The position numbers were made by a program, and so were the translations under genes. A stretch of 64,000 nt of DNA, from assembly GCA_015179045.1 (NCBI GenBank), contig WHUZ01000116.1:62001-126000 (forward strand). Reading direction: 5' to 3'. Positions 30,625 through 41,482 of the stretch are shown piece after piece (the first letter of the stretch is position 1; every line of letters starts with the position of its first letter). The notes beneath the pieces are model-generated. The model was not told the DNA's origin. It was given only the letters and a program-made list of their open reading frames with translations, and searched no databases. The DNA is from Kalaharituber pfeilii. Taxonomy: Eukaryota; Ascomycota; Pezizomycetes; Pezizales; Pezizaceae.

Positions 30625-31861
30625 ATATATATTTTATATCATTAATCGCGTGCCGCCCTAAGGGCTATGGCGATATTTAGTTACATATGAAATATAAGGA
30701 AGGATAGATGCCAAAGTAGAAATCCCCGGAAACTCCTGCGTGGCGGGGAAATGAAATTAACCATAACAGTAACAGATGAGAGTAGAAATCCCCAAAACCT
30801 CCTGTGTAGGGAAAGAACAGTTCAATTACTCCAAGCCCAAACGGGGGGACCTCCTTTGCCTATTTCCGTCCTCTGTCCCACTCGTATTGGCAAGCTCTCA
30901 ACCATCTTCCTCCTAGTCTCACCCGGTCTATTTCAATTGTGTCCTCCAGGTACACGACTACCGAACTTGTCTTTTTTCCTTCCTCCCTTAGTATCGTCTT
31001 GTTCCTTAGCCATCTGATCCCCGATATCTTTCCTATGTCCTTGTTGTCTGCTTCCATCCATCTCCGAACGATCCCAAGGTCCTTCCTCAGGGCTACTCCA
31101 TGGGACGGGGGTTTGGCTTTGGGGGTTCGGGGGGTTTGGGTCTTCGGTGTGGTCGTGGGGGAGGGTTGGGTGCGGGAGTCGAAGGGGTGGTTGTTGGTCT
31201 CCCGACCGGTGGTGCGGTGGCTATTTTCTTTGCCTCCGCATCGTCAAGTCTTCTTTTGACGGCGTATGGGTGCGCTGACGCCGTCTTGCCTTTTCGTTTT
31301 CTCGTCTTGGTCGTGACCTCCGAGGTTGGGGCGGGAGCCGTCAGGGTGGCTGGCTCTTCCGATGTCGTTGCCACTTCTGGTTGTGTGTGTATGTACGTGA
31401 TAGGGCTGAGCCCCAGTGGCTGTGGAGGTGGTGGCGGCGGTAGTACAGGAGCCTGGGGGGCCTGCTTCGGGGCGGCATTCAGCCAGCTCGGTCGGGGGTC
31501 GTCCGGATCCCCTGAGAATGCCTGAATTGTCGCGTTGAAGCGAACAGCCAAGATTGACCCGTCACTTGGGGCGAGCCCCACATCATCAGGTAGGAGTCAA
31601 ATATTAGATCGTAGGTCAGTGTTTCCCAGTCTTGTGGCGGGGAACTATCCCATGATTTGAGGTGGCTGAAGGGAGTAAGGTGGATGTCCACCGGTGCCGG
31701 CGGAGGGGAGGCGGTCCTCGCGGTGGGTGGAGGTGGCAGCGGAGGAGAGTCGGTGCTCTGTTTCTTCTTTCCCTTCGGCATTTGATTGGTGGGGGAGGTG
31801 TTCTTGGCACCGGTTGATGTGTTGGTGGTGGTGGTGGCTACCGCGAGGGGGATTTTGAGGG
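30625..31861 (-). mobile_element. gag-only LINE derivative, longest copy (1.24 kb)
   Basis: Class-A hairpin at about 30637-30675 (outer stem ATCGC/GCGAT), 3' UTR with a doubled GTAGAAATCCCC word, then a gag-like ORF1 running the other way to 31781 and about 80 nt of leader. TSD GGGATATRTT at 30615-30624 and 31862-31871 (one mismatch). There is no room for ORF2 between ORF1 and the 3' UTR. Confidence 0.75.
30860..31781 (-). pseudogene. gag-like ORF1 (proline-rich), two frameshifts
   Basis: Starts MPKGKKKQST at 31781. A first frameshift lies near 31580 (between FDSYLMM and LAPSDGSILAV) and a second near 31093, where a TAG ends one frame while LGIVRRWMEADNKDIGKI opens in another. The middle is Pro/Thr-rich with a KRKGKT basic patch; the C-terminus (GIRWL..TSSVVVYLED..GGRWLRACQYEWDR) resembles the RNA-binding core of Tad-type ORF1. 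It stops where the CCHC knuckles of Tad ORF1 would normally begin. Known family role: LINE ribonucleoprotein assembly. Translational start and function inferred. Confidence 0.68.
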
Positions 31862-32035
31862 GGGATATGTTTTTGCTCTAATATCACTAGCATTGAATTG
31901 CACTTACCACATCTGAATTAAATTTGATATAAATAGTAGGACACTTAAACATCAATATTCAAAGATGTGAGAAGCATATCAACAAAATTTTCAAAGAAGT
32001 GGTAGAGTTATTCACAAAATTCATACTCTTATAAA

Positions 32036-32199
32036 CGGGGACCGCACTGACAATCCACCCGCATCATTAATGAGCGCTGCGGGCACCACATGTAACTATC
32101 CGTTATTTTTCCTTTATTTCCTATGTACTTAAATCCTCGCCATAGCCCTTAGGGCGGTATGCGAGTACTGATATTAAAAAAAAAAAAAAAAAAAAAACA
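32036..32199 (+). mobile_element. LINE-A 3' UTR retroposon, 164 bp
   Basis: About 140 nt of 3' UTR, CTCGCCATAGCCCTTAGGGC, GCGAGTACTGATATT and A tail. TSD ATACTCTYATAAA (32023-32035, 32200-32212). A leader-less, protein-less truncation. Confidence 0.83.
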
Positions 32200-32212
32200 A
32201 TACTCTCATAAA

Positions 32213-32520
32213 AACTGTATGCAAGAATTGTATAAGAATACTACTAGCAAAGGCAATTTAATGTATGAACTACATATTAAACAGCATTAAGTCAATCAAA
32301 GTACTAAATATCAAGAGGCCTATTGAGAGACTCTCTAGTCACAATTCTATAGCTATTATAGTGAGTGTTGATAGGAAGTAGTGCATCCTACCCTCCAGTG
32401 CACTTTGTATTGGAATTCCATATAACTGCATGCCAAGCATTAATGAAAAACTCATGATGCCATTGATCAACCACAATGTCTTCTCAGTGCAAACATGGAT
32501 ATCACAAGAATACAGTTACA
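32213..32520. other. unassigned AT-leaning spacer
   Basis: Nothing recognised. Confidence 0.4.
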
Positions 32521-32940
32521 CCTTGCTATACCGGACGACAAATCCAACACTTTCTGCCCGGTTTAACCTAGCATCCGGAATAACAAATCTTGCAGGGGTG
32601 CCAATTAGGGGGGTAAAGAACTTCGTAACCCAATTGAGAGACCCAATATGCCTGGAGACTGGTATTTCAGCGGGGTATTCTCTGCTCAATCTCCCAAGAT
32701 ATTACAGAACTTAGAATATTGAATTCAGGATATTGAGGATACCACTATAACACACAGAAAGTACAAAAGAAGTTTCATGGTTGAGGCCTTTATCTGGTTC
32801 AGCTAGTTAGTTTATACCTAATATCCATTTAAAAGACTATAGTTTTGCTGTCCGGTCTGGTTTTAACTACGTGTCCGGTAGAGCTGATTGTTTTGTATGT
32901 AAATTGCGAAAACCGTCAAGGGTCGCCCGGTATAGCAAGG
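32521..32940. mobile_element. pogo-like MITE, 420 bp
   Basis: Inverted ends CCTTGCTATACCGGACGACA and, in reverse complement, CCTTGCTATACCGGGCGACC, with TA at the right (32941-32942) and CA at the left (a mutated TA). No transposase. End sequence and TA preference suggest a Tc1/mariner-pogo non-autonomous element. Confidence 0.72.
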
Positions 32941-32942
32941 TA

Positions 32943-33256
32943 TAATTGTAACCCTTTGTTGTTTATCCCTGAAAAGGGCATACAAAATTCTGTTCTGGTG
33001 GTTGAGATATATGTTGTCGCGCACAGTCAGTTCTGGTGTAAAACCTGCGTCGGGACGTGGGTTGTGGTGAAAGACAGTATGGGTGCTTCTACCAGGGGTT
33101 GCTGGACGTTGCCAAGGCATCAGAACCCTGTTCAGCTGTACAAACTTTGGGAACTTAGCAGCACATAGTCACGGCAGCGTAGCCGAGCTGCACCCTAACC
33201 ATTTGATTTGATCCGCGTAGATTGTCCGGCTGCTTGTATTCCGGTGAAATTTAATA
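32943..33256. other. spacer with conserved block, inverted copy
   Basis: Holds the second copy (about 33012-33058) of the block seen at 30407. No gene. Confidence 0.45.
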
Positions 33257-33899
33257 TAGGGAGATTTTGCTGGCGTCAGGGATAGTCCCAGGGAGCCATC
33301 AGGGAAAGCTGCGCCACACGCTAGAATATCATACGGAGGGAATTTTCACCCTGAGCCTGGACATTTGGGTCGACTGGATCCCTAGAATCAACCTCTTTTT
33401 AACCCCACCTAGCTTCATCATCTGAAAGCAGGAATCAACTCTGCAAGTCGAAACACATTTTTTTTTTTTTTTTTTAATATCAATACTCGCATGCCGCCCA
33501 ACGGGCTATGGCGAGGGTTTTTATTATAAGTCAAAACAAAACAAAAACAAAATAACACCTCAGCTAGATACATGTGGTGCCCGCGGTGATCCTACGTGAT
33601 CGGGATGACTCCGGACAAGTACTTTTTACCTGTCCGCTCAGGGACAGGTAGTTCCTTGTACGGTAAGCGGATCGCCAGTGGCGTGCGCTAATATGCAGAA
33701 GTTTTCAAGGGTTACGATTCAGAGGTACCTAAGCTAAGATATTCTGTACAATACCTGAACTTCTAAATAGGTGCAGTGGAAGATACATGGGATCTTGATG
33801 CAACAAGAATAATATCCTGCATAGCTTGCGTATCCTCCTCAAGCTCAACTACTGTACACCTGAGGAGCCTTCCCTATAGTATTTCTTGCAGCAGCTGTT

Positions 33900-34972
33900 C
33901 ATTCAGCCAACTCAGCAGAGGTCATCGCATGCGCTCTAGCTTTTCCCTTGGTTTTTTTCTAACGAAATTGATTTAAAGCTGGTGGTACAAATTGCTGGAT
34001 AATTGGCTGAGCACCATGACTAGCAGGTGTGCTGGTGAACATTCGTTGCATGTGGCTGGTATGAGTATGCTACAAACATGTAAAAAGCTTTGCCTTCTCA
34101 CCGTTTTTTTTTTTTTTTTTCTATATCATTGATCGCTTACCACCCATGGGGCTATGGCAATGCCTTCTCACCAGTAAGGATACCATATAACTGTTCTTGG
34201 TCATATAATGATTGTAGAAGGAGATGTCAGCCTTGATTAGTATATTGGTCCTGTGGCTGCTGTTGAGGTATTGTAATAGGTAGATCTGTAGGTACTTCTC
34301 TGCCGGTCATTGTCTATTTTATGGGTGCTATTGGACATTTGATTTGCCAGTGTGGATGGAGAAGCTGAAGAGGAATCTGTTGATTTCCATAAACCACAAC
34401 TACAAATCCAGTAACTAATGCATAGTCTTGCAGACAATGTAATACATCATTAATAAAAGCGTACTGCTCTTCAGTAATTGGAGTACTTCAATAAAATTCA
34501 GGAATATCATATCTATCACCCATATTGCCTATTTAGGTATCGAAAGATTTGCATAGGAGATAGGTATTGCTAAGAAGACTAAGACCGAGATGATAGGTAA
34601 TGCTAAATGTTAGGTAATGCTGAGTGAGAGTGGGCATGGCAAGCTATTGAATAAGCAGAAAATATATGCCAGAACAGTTTTCAAGAGCCTTATATACTAT
34701 TAAAGCTCTTCAGCCAAGTATTTACAAAATTGCGGTAACAGCTTTTTTTTACTATTATTCAGCCATTTACTATAGTAGGACGCAGCAACAACACAAGTAC
34801 ATAATAAATGGTCTGTATTTCTGGTAGACTTAATGGATGTATGGCCAACTTCGGAGGTAGTGGCAGTTGGCTTTGTTGAAAGATCACACGTCCTGGCTAT
34901 CAAGTGGTAACTAGTAAATGATTCCGCGACAGCAGAGGCGAAAGAGAAAAGCTGCGAGTGAGTAGCAACCAA
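33900..34972 (-). pseudogene. degraded FAR1-type gene in MULE 2
   Basis: Minus-strand frames (34972-34700, 34437-34237 and a tail near 34010-33900 reading MTSAELAE) correspond in position to the gene of MULE 1, including a basic C-terminus with (T/M)T.AE.AE. A CVVAA..W-type segment and many stops remain. No transposase domain. A class-A tail (34103-34160) interrupts it. Confidence 0.45.
34103..34160 (-). mobile_element. class-A tail retroposon inside MULE 2
   Basis: Poly-T, CTATATCATTGATCGCTTAC, CACCCATGGGGCTATGGC. TSD TGCCTTCTCACC exact (34091-34102, 34161-34172). The innermost of four nested elements. Confidence 0.9.
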
Positions 34973-35150
34973 TATCTTTGATATACATGAAGTTGTACTT
35001 GGGTATGATACTGTACATGCGAGCTCGCCACCCTTGAAAACTCTGCATATTAGCGCACGCCACTGGCGATCCGCTTACCGTACAAGGAACTACCTGTCCC
35101 GAGTCATCCCGCTACGTGATGCGGGACAAAACCTTCCTCAGAGGGCCAGT

Positions 35151-35403
35151 CTATCCGTCCTGCTTCCGTCGCCTGTCCCATTCATACTGGTCCGCTCTCA
35201 CCCAACGTCCTCCCAGTCTCACTTTCTCCACCTCGATCGGCTTTTCCAAGTATACGACCACCGAACTGGTCTTCTTACCCTCCTCGACCAGTCTTGCCTT
35301 CTGTCTAAGCCAACGAATCCCTACCGTCTTCCCTATCTTGTTGCTTGCCTCCAACCACTTACGAACCTTGCCCAGGTCCTTCCTTAGGGCAATACCATGT
35401 ACT
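35151..35403 (-). CDS. gag-like ORF1, C-terminal part
   Basis: Encodes LRKDLGKVRKWLEASNKIGK, KTSSVVVYLEKPIEVEKVRL and GGRWVRADQYEWDRRRKQDG, then stops. Open but 5'-truncated at the insertion boundary. Confidence 0.75.
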
Positions 35404-35728
35404 AAGTCGAAACACATGGGCAACCACAAATCAGGGAATATCTGAACCCATCGAGTCACAATCTATAATTGAAAGGGACTGAATATTTCTATGGGATCCA
35501 AGCTCACATGAGAGCCTGCATATCATGCATCTACGCCGGTAGTCTCGTGCCAAGCCCAGTACTTGCACCGATCTAGTACCATCGCATACTAATAAACAAC
35601 GGAAAATCTACAAGTATCCCTGACGAAGCAAAAACTCAATTATTGCACTTTTTGCCAGGCTCAGGGTTGTGCCACACGCTAATAGACTTCAATCCCTGAT
35701 GCACCCTGGGTATTAAAATCTCCCCAAT

Positions 35729-36176
35729 AACAATAGTAAATTGAAGTCATGACATGTTAATCTGCATAAGTCGTTACAAGTTACACCAGCCGTTTCGTCA
35801 GCAAGGCAATTCACAGGGCTGAGAAGTCCTGTTTTCCTTTTTTTAAAATTACTTCATTCCTGCTTTGTGCCCTGCTAAGAACCCTGCGACTTTTTGTTCG
35901 TGAAACATAGTACAGTATGCATCGCAGTGGACGACGCGCTAGTTCCCGTCCTAAAAGTGCTCTGATTGAGTTGCTCGTTGGTAGTATTGCATTGCCTGCA
36001 ATGGCCTGTTATCCCCATCAGCCCAAAAGGTTGCTATCTGCAGGACGGGGGATAACGTTCTTTTAGTCGCAATTTGCTTAGCATGTAGATGCACTGAGAC
36101 TGAGCAAAGCTACTACAAGATGTATTTTGCAAATTTTGGATTGCATCTTTACCAGTTATGCTTTTGCTGCACCGTT
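35729..36176. other. unassigned spacer
   Basis: No recognisable feature. Confidence 0.4.
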
Positions 36177-36189
36177 TACCTCTGGATTA

Positions 36190-36409
36190 TGAAGAGAAAG
36201 GCGGAGAATGGAGAGGAATATGATATCTTAGAAAATTTCTTTTCTAGGGTCAAGTTTTAGAAGGTAGGAGAGCGGGGGTCAACGGCGCGGTGAGGTCATG
36301 TACGTAGGAATTTTCTTTTAGCCTGTCTCCGGGCTATGAGGGCTTGCCCCGGGACCCTGCCATGGCTTAGTGCCGCAAGCGGGGTTACGTGATTTAAAAA
36401 GATAAAAAA
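36190..36409 (+). mobile_element. LINE-B 3' end with class-B tail
   Basis: Starts with the KRKAENGEEYDILENFF codons, stops, and continues through AGCCTGTCTCCGGGCTATGA and GCGGGGTTACGTGATT to a short A tail. TSD TACCTCTGGATTA at 36177-36189; the second copy is split by the pogo element: TA at 36410-36411, remainder after the TA at 38658-38670. Confidence 0.88.
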
Positions 36410-36411
36410 TA

Positions 36412-38657
36412 CTATACCCAACCGGACAACGATCGACCATTGCATAACGCTCGGCGCCCAGAGATACCTACGGATATTGAACAAAAACGGCCAGTCCGGC
36501 AACCCATTATTCCAGCACATCATGACTTCGACTATAGGTAAATACAGCACGCTAAAGCTAATGGTGATGACTACATCATACAGAAACAAAAATTCAATGC
36601 TCCACAGTCAACATAATCTCCATACCATATAGTTAGACCCCCCCCAATAGCCTCCACCACTATACCCACTACCAGAGGACTCCAGTGATATGCCTATATT
36701 GCTAATTCATACTCCCAATTGCCTTTCTGAATTCCATGGTCAGTTGAAGCCATAGGCTAACGTATTGGGATATGGTACGTACCGTATAATGACAGAAATG
36801 ACATGGCACGTTCAATTCGCTGCAAATCAGCCCCTCGGCATTAAATTTCCTCTGCCGTGCTGCCCTTGATATACGTATACGCCCGCCACCACGTTTAGGC
36901 CCTTGCCCTGTACCTGCCCGTGAATTCTCTGCAGTTCTAGGATTTGCCTGCTGCTCTGCAGCCTTCTGCGCTTTGGCAGCTTTTCGCTCTGCTGCTTTGG
37001 CAGCCTTTTCGGCATCTTCAACCTCCTTGCGTGCAATACGAGCTTTCTCACGTTCAATATAGGCGCGGTCGAGAGTGCGGGGGCCCTGAATTTGCTTAGT
37101 TGAACGCGGCTTCACAGTCTTACCATTACGCAGCTGTTTGAGCGTCTCGGCATTTGGTTCAACTATACGATGCTGTACAAGCTTGCGCTCAAGGTAATCA
37201 CGATAATTGTACACCACCGCACGGGTATTTGGCGTCAAGTCCAGTTGTGATAGCTCGGTGCGGAGGGTAGCTACCTTCATAGGGGTATTGGTAGGCTCTA
37301 GTTCAGGTAATTGGAGTAATTTTGCCTCAGTCCGCCCAATAACCTCCTCCGGCCGTAGTGGCCATATGCCAGTAGCTTTGAATGCACTAGTGATATTGGA
37401 TTTGGTGAGTGCAGCATGTCTAGCAGTGCATAGGACCTCCCAGAATTCCACCTTTCCAAATGGTTGATCAGGGTGGTTGTATATGAAGTCTTGAAGCCCA
37501 GTCCGGTATGCTCGTGTCAGCGGTGAGAAACACCCTACGTCGAGAGGCTGCATAATGTGTGTAGAGTGCGAAGGCAGGCAGAACATGATGATATTATGGT
37601 CTAGGGATACTCCACGATAGACCAGCTGACATGTGATGAGTGCCCATCGACAATAAGCAGGCGATATATTGGCTTGGTGGTGGGGGGGGTAGCGGGTCGG
37701 GTATGCGGTTCGAAATGCTTTTTCATGAAGTCTAGTCCAAGTTCATCATCCATATAGCCACTGGGTGATCGGCTAAAAGATGCTGGTGTATCATGTACAC
37801 CACCTATACCGTAGAAACCAGCACAATGCACCTTATTCTTCCATACAATAAATGGTGGTATCACGTGACCTAAGGAAGAGACACTCTCGAGGACTGTGCA
37901 GAATTCTCTGCTACCATCTGTGATAGCTATCTTATGTTTTGTAGATGCCCTAACGATAGCTTTTTTGCCTACCTACTGCTAGGCCAATAATGACACCCTT
38001 TTCATCGCAATTCCACAGATTTTCAGGTAGTATATGGTATTGCCGGAGAAGACTACGTAGCTTGATGTACCATAAACGCTGTTCCTCTATGTCCGCTGTA
38101 GCTTTCGCACGTATCTTCTCTAGGTATTGGACGTACTTAAGCTTGATATCCGGGTGTCTTGAGAGGAAACGGTTGTGCCAGTTTATACCGGGAGGATCAA
38201 CCTTCTTCTTTCCCGAAGCTCTCTCACGCAGTAGAATATATGCCATCGACCGAAGCATAAGTACCGTGACCGGAAAGCCCATATCTGACATTTTTTTTAC
38301 ACCAGTCAACAATTGCATCTTCCTCTGCTGTAGTAAGTAGCTGATAGTCCTGTCGGCCTTTGGCGCGGCTTTTCTGTACTCCATGGCATCGTCGGCGTAA
38401 TGTTGTAGGATTAACACCAAATGCTTTAGCTATTTTCGCTTTTGACACATCTAGATGCTTATAAGCATAGTCTATAGCACGTGCTAGCTGACTGTCATGA
38501 AGCTTTAGCTCTTTTTTCGATTTGGGAGGCATCGCGGGTAGTTAATTAGGTGGTTGACAGGTATAGAAAGTCAAAACGGGGTGGGGAATGCGTTTGAAAA
38601 TTGGCCAAGGAATGTCGATCGTTATGCAATGGTCGATCGTTGTCCGGTTTGGTATAG
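36412..38657 (-). mobile_element. pogo-like DNA transposon, 2.25 kb
   Basis: TIRs of about 38 bp: CTATACCCAACCGGACAACG at the left and CTATACCAAACCGGACAACG in reverse complement at the right, both continuing ATCGACCATTGCATAACG. TA duplicated on both sides (36410-36411, 38658-38659). Encodes a broken transposase. Confidence 0.9.
36702..38532 (-). pseudogene. pogo/Fot1-type transposase, three frameshifts
   Basis: N-terminus MPPKSKKELKLHDSQLARAI then KAFGVNPTTLRRR (psq-type helix-turn-helix), CENP-B-type helix (NWHNRFLSRHPDIKLK), DDE domain (NCDEKG; IVDGHSSHV; MQPLDVG) and a basic coiled-coil C-terminus (KAAERKAAKAQKAAEQQ). Frame breaks: an extra A in an A8 run near 38290-38300, one in the AAAAAA run near 37965, and one near 37606. 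All are single-base and two are in homopolymers, so the copy is young though inactive. Confidence 0.85.
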
Positions 38658-38670
38658 TACCTCTGGATTA

Positions 38671-39431
38671 GCCCAGGGGCACATCTCCCCATGCAAGCAT
38701 ACATCATGCTTGGCCTACCCTAAGAAATGCTTTAGAATTTTGTAGATTACTTAGACTCAGGAATCCGCACCGAGCCTGCCAAGCCAAGGGGCGCTGGGGC
38801 CTACTGTAGGCCTCACTATTCCTAGCTGTTAACTACAATGACAGTGACGAAGTCCAGTGTATTCCTCAGATTTACCCGGTGATTCCAACTCGGAATTGAT
38901 TACTTGCGCAGATCCTGAGTTTTGTTCTGGTATTGCAGGCAAGAAATTACTTCCAAACTCCTTCGAAACTTGGGGGTCGGCTCGATGGAATTTGTTTGTA
39001 TAAGACAGCGGACGTATTGTCTCTGGCTTGGTCTGTGTTTTCCCTTTCTTAGAATTTCGCAACTCGACTACGGTTTGTCTTTTAATTGTCTAGGGTTACA
39101 ATATATGTAACTACGGTGGCATTACAGTATCTCCTCTAGTGGCCGACTTCCTGCGAGATCTATGGGTTTCGCTTATCCAGATTCCACTGATGGAAGGCCA
39201 TGTTAAGCTCAAGTGAGTTAGGGTTAAGCTACTTGACGCATTCCAGATATTCCGGAAATAGAATATAACATTATGGTGATGAAAATCCATGACTTTTCTC
39301 CCAAGAAGATTCATCTCCCATTGCCCTCATCAAACGCCTGCAGCCTGAGGCTCCAAGTCTTTTCAGAATGGAATAGATGCTGAAGATGCTGGGAAGGTCC
39401 TCAGGAATTATTGCTGACTTTAAAAACATAC
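38671..39431. other. unassigned spacer
   Basis: No domain or terminus recognised. Confidence 0.4.
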
Positions 39432-39439
39432 ATTGAGAA

Positions 39440-39781
39440 TAGTGAGCGGCACGAGCCGAGCCAGCTCGAGCTCAAACGAGCCAAGATCATGCTAGTGTTT
39501 TTCTTGCCAGCTCGCTAAAATGCTTAGCCAGTGCAAGGTTTCATAAACTGTAAATACCTAATGTAGTGATGATTAGAGACTTGGAGCTCATTCTGACCTA
39601 CCAACAACTTCGAAATGCTCAATTTAGCTGATAGTAGTGAGAAAGATGAAAATTTAGCTTAGTTTAGTTTAGTTTGTCAATATAATCAATCTAGGCTCGA
39701 GCTCGAGCCGAGCTCACTTACCCACGAGCTGGCTCGAGCTCACCCTCCAGCTCGGCTCGAGCTAGCTCGTGCCGCTCACTA
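39440..39781. mobile_element. hAT MITE, 342 bp
   Basis: Inverted ends TAGTGAGCGGCACGAGCCGA and, in reverse complement, TAGTGAGCGGCACGAGCTAG. 8-bp TSD ATTGAGAA exact (39432-39439, 39782-39789), diagnostic for hAT. Its left 170 bp match the left end of the remnant at 20535. Confidence 0.93.
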
Positions 39782-39904
39782 ATTGAGAAGTATGACAGAA
39801 TCTTTCCGCAGCGAAGGCCATGGCGGATCTGGTGTTCCCAACAGGCCAGGCCATCTAATCAGGCATGATCCACGTTGGCCTGAAACGACCTTTTTTCTTG
39901 GGGA

Positions 39905-40400
39905 GGGGGATCACGTAACTACGTATGCAGGCTACCAGCCTACGGCGGAACCCATATACCAGGGTCAGGTTATGCATCTATCTGTCTGTCTACCTGTCTA
40001 CCTACTCTAAGTACACACATTGCGCACCTAACGTACCCTCCGGCCCTACAGCTAGCCCAGATCGAGGCCGGCGAACCATTCTTCGACCGGATTGCCCTCT
40101 ACTACCTCCCACTTTGACCCTTTCTCCAATGAGTCCTCCAAGCACTGCCAGGTGACTTGGGTGCCCTCTTTATCCTTCCTCTGGGGCCGCTCCAGCTAAG
40201 TGCACCTGAGCACCACGTGCTCAGCACTCCATTCCTCTGCACATTTGCATTGCAGCTCCTCACCAGTTGCGCTTATCTTCCTCCGCCACATGGTGCTCCC
40301 TTTCCCAGTCCGCAGCCATGTGTAATTCGTGAGTGTTCCCCTACTCCACTTCACCAACTTTTCCTTTCAAAAACTAGCTCGCTCCCTCTCCTTTCTTCTT
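39905..40400 (-). mobile_element. LINE-C 3' end with class-C tail
   Basis: Class-C tail read in reverse at about 39908-39975 (CACGTAACTACGTATGCAGG, CTACCAGCCTACGG; no poly-T left), then 3' UTR and the ORF2 end. The coding order matches LINE-C at 29.4-30.15 kb (AEEWSAEHVVL, QVTWQCLED, EGNPVEEWFAGLDLG). Degenerate. Confidence 0.7.
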
Positions 40401-40587
40401 CGAAGAGTCCCTCCTCTTGATGCTGAGTGGGGGTGGGAGGGGTTGTCTTCATCTTCGGTGGAGCTGTGGGGATTTGGGCAGTTGCTTCTGCATATGACAG
40501 TCACTCTGTTTGCGTATCCACATTACGTATAGGTGAAGTAGACTTTTTTGCTTCGGAAGAGTCCAGTTCCTCATCTCCATAGTACTC

Positions 40588-40608
40588 TTTTTTTTTTTTT
40601 TTTTTTTT

Positions 40609-40644
<36 letters not shown>

Positions 40645-40735
40645 CACATAACCCCACTTGTAGCACTTGGCCATGGCAGGGTTTTTTTTTTTATCATTGA
40701 TCGCGTGCCGCCCTATGGGCTATGGCGATATATTA
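40588..40735 (-). mobile_element. tandem tail retroposons (class B/D, then class A)
   Basis: Two long poly-T runs (40588-40611, 40614-40641), a B/D tail (CACATAACCCCACTTGTAGC, ACTTGGCCATGGCAGGG), a third poly-T, then a class-A tail (ATCATTGATCGCGTGCCGCC). Each looks inserted at or in the poly(A) of another; TSDs are obscured by the T runs. Confidence 0.75.
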
Positions 40736-41396
40736 CTTTTTGTAAATAATGCTGTAAAGAGTTGGATCATCTCAAGGTGCTAATTTGCCAGACCATGTTA
40801 GCCCTCAAGATCTACTCTTCCTGCCTTCACTATCTCATACAAAAGATTGTGTGTCACTTCTAAAACAAAAGCTGGCGAGGTTTTTTGAAGTTCGGCTGCC
40901 CATTCCTTGGCCGAGGAGTTCAAATTCAGTGGTAGGTGAACATGTGGTATCGATTGGTGTGGTGGTAGCGATGGTAGGGTTGTAGGTGCTGGTGGCTGTG
41001 AACGGATTTCCTCAGTGGCCACCCCTTGAGCTTCTATAGAAGCTCAGGTCGCGTGTTTGACCGACCAGTACTTAAGTGGTTTGGGTAAGCCATGTCACAT
41101 GTGGAGAAGACATGTCGTGTGTGGCCAACGTGGCAGAAAAACGATTTTTCAGAATAAAATTAAATCAACAGAACCAGTGCGCTGAAAACTATTGATCCAA
41201 GTAGGTATCACGAGTAATCCTATCGTAGCTGCGAAGTCACTCCAAAAGTTCGTTTTGTAGAGGTTGTTGCCTGTGTCATGCCTGCAGTTATTATGCGTTT
41301 CTTAGACGGCAACATATCCAGAGTGTGGTCATGAAGAGCGAGGACGGTAGCGATTTGTTTGGTCTGAGTACCATGTCTCCAAGGATTTGATGTTTC
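40736..41396. other. unassigned spacer
   Basis: Contains a short palindrome TTGAGCTTCTATAGAAGCTCA near 41028. Otherwise nothing recognised. Confidence 0.4.
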
Positions 41397-41410
41397 TCTA
41401 CGTTTACAAT

Positions 41411-41468
41411 TTTTTTTTTTTTTGTTTTAATATCATTACTCGCGTGCCGCCCTGTGGGCTATGGCGAG
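41411..41468 (-). mobile_element. class-A tail retroposon, 58 bp
   Basis: T-rich tail, AATATCATTACTCGCGTGCC, GCCCTGTGGGCTATGGCGAG. TSD TCTACGTTTACAAT exact (41397-41410, 41469-41482). Confidence 0.93.
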
Positions 41469-41482
41469 TCTACGTTTACAAT

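Larger units (their letters stand above)
33601..35111 (-). mobile_element. MULE-like transposon 2, 1511 bp
   Basis: Ends CGGGATGACTC, then GGGACAGGTAGTTCCTTGTA, in inverted orientation for about 85 bp. The left end has an extra 29 bp forming a GGACAAGTAC/ACCTGTCC near-palindrome. 9-bp TSD CTACGTGAT exact (33592-33600, 35112-35120). Start motif (CGGGATG.CTC), size, sub-terminal palindrome and gene content match MULE 1, so the two belong to one family. Confidence 0.87.
33459..35403 (-). mobile_element. gag-only LINE derivative inside MITE X
   Basis: Poly-T, class-A hairpin (CGCCCAACGGGC) and 3' UTR lie left of the MULE; the ORF1 C-terminus lies right of it. TSD AAGTCGAAACACAT, 14 bp exact (33445-33458, 35404-35417). 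Confidence 0.9.
33257..35728. mobile_element. MITE X, copy 1, containing nested insertions
   Basis: Ends GGGAGATTTTGCTGG at the left and GGGGAGATTTTAATACC in reverse complement at the right, with related sub-terminal sequence (TGCGCCACACGCTA / GTTGTGCCACACGCTAAT). The same element without these insertions is at 51657-52458. At 33459-35403 it is split by a LINE derivative, itself split by a MULE. Confidence 0.72.
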
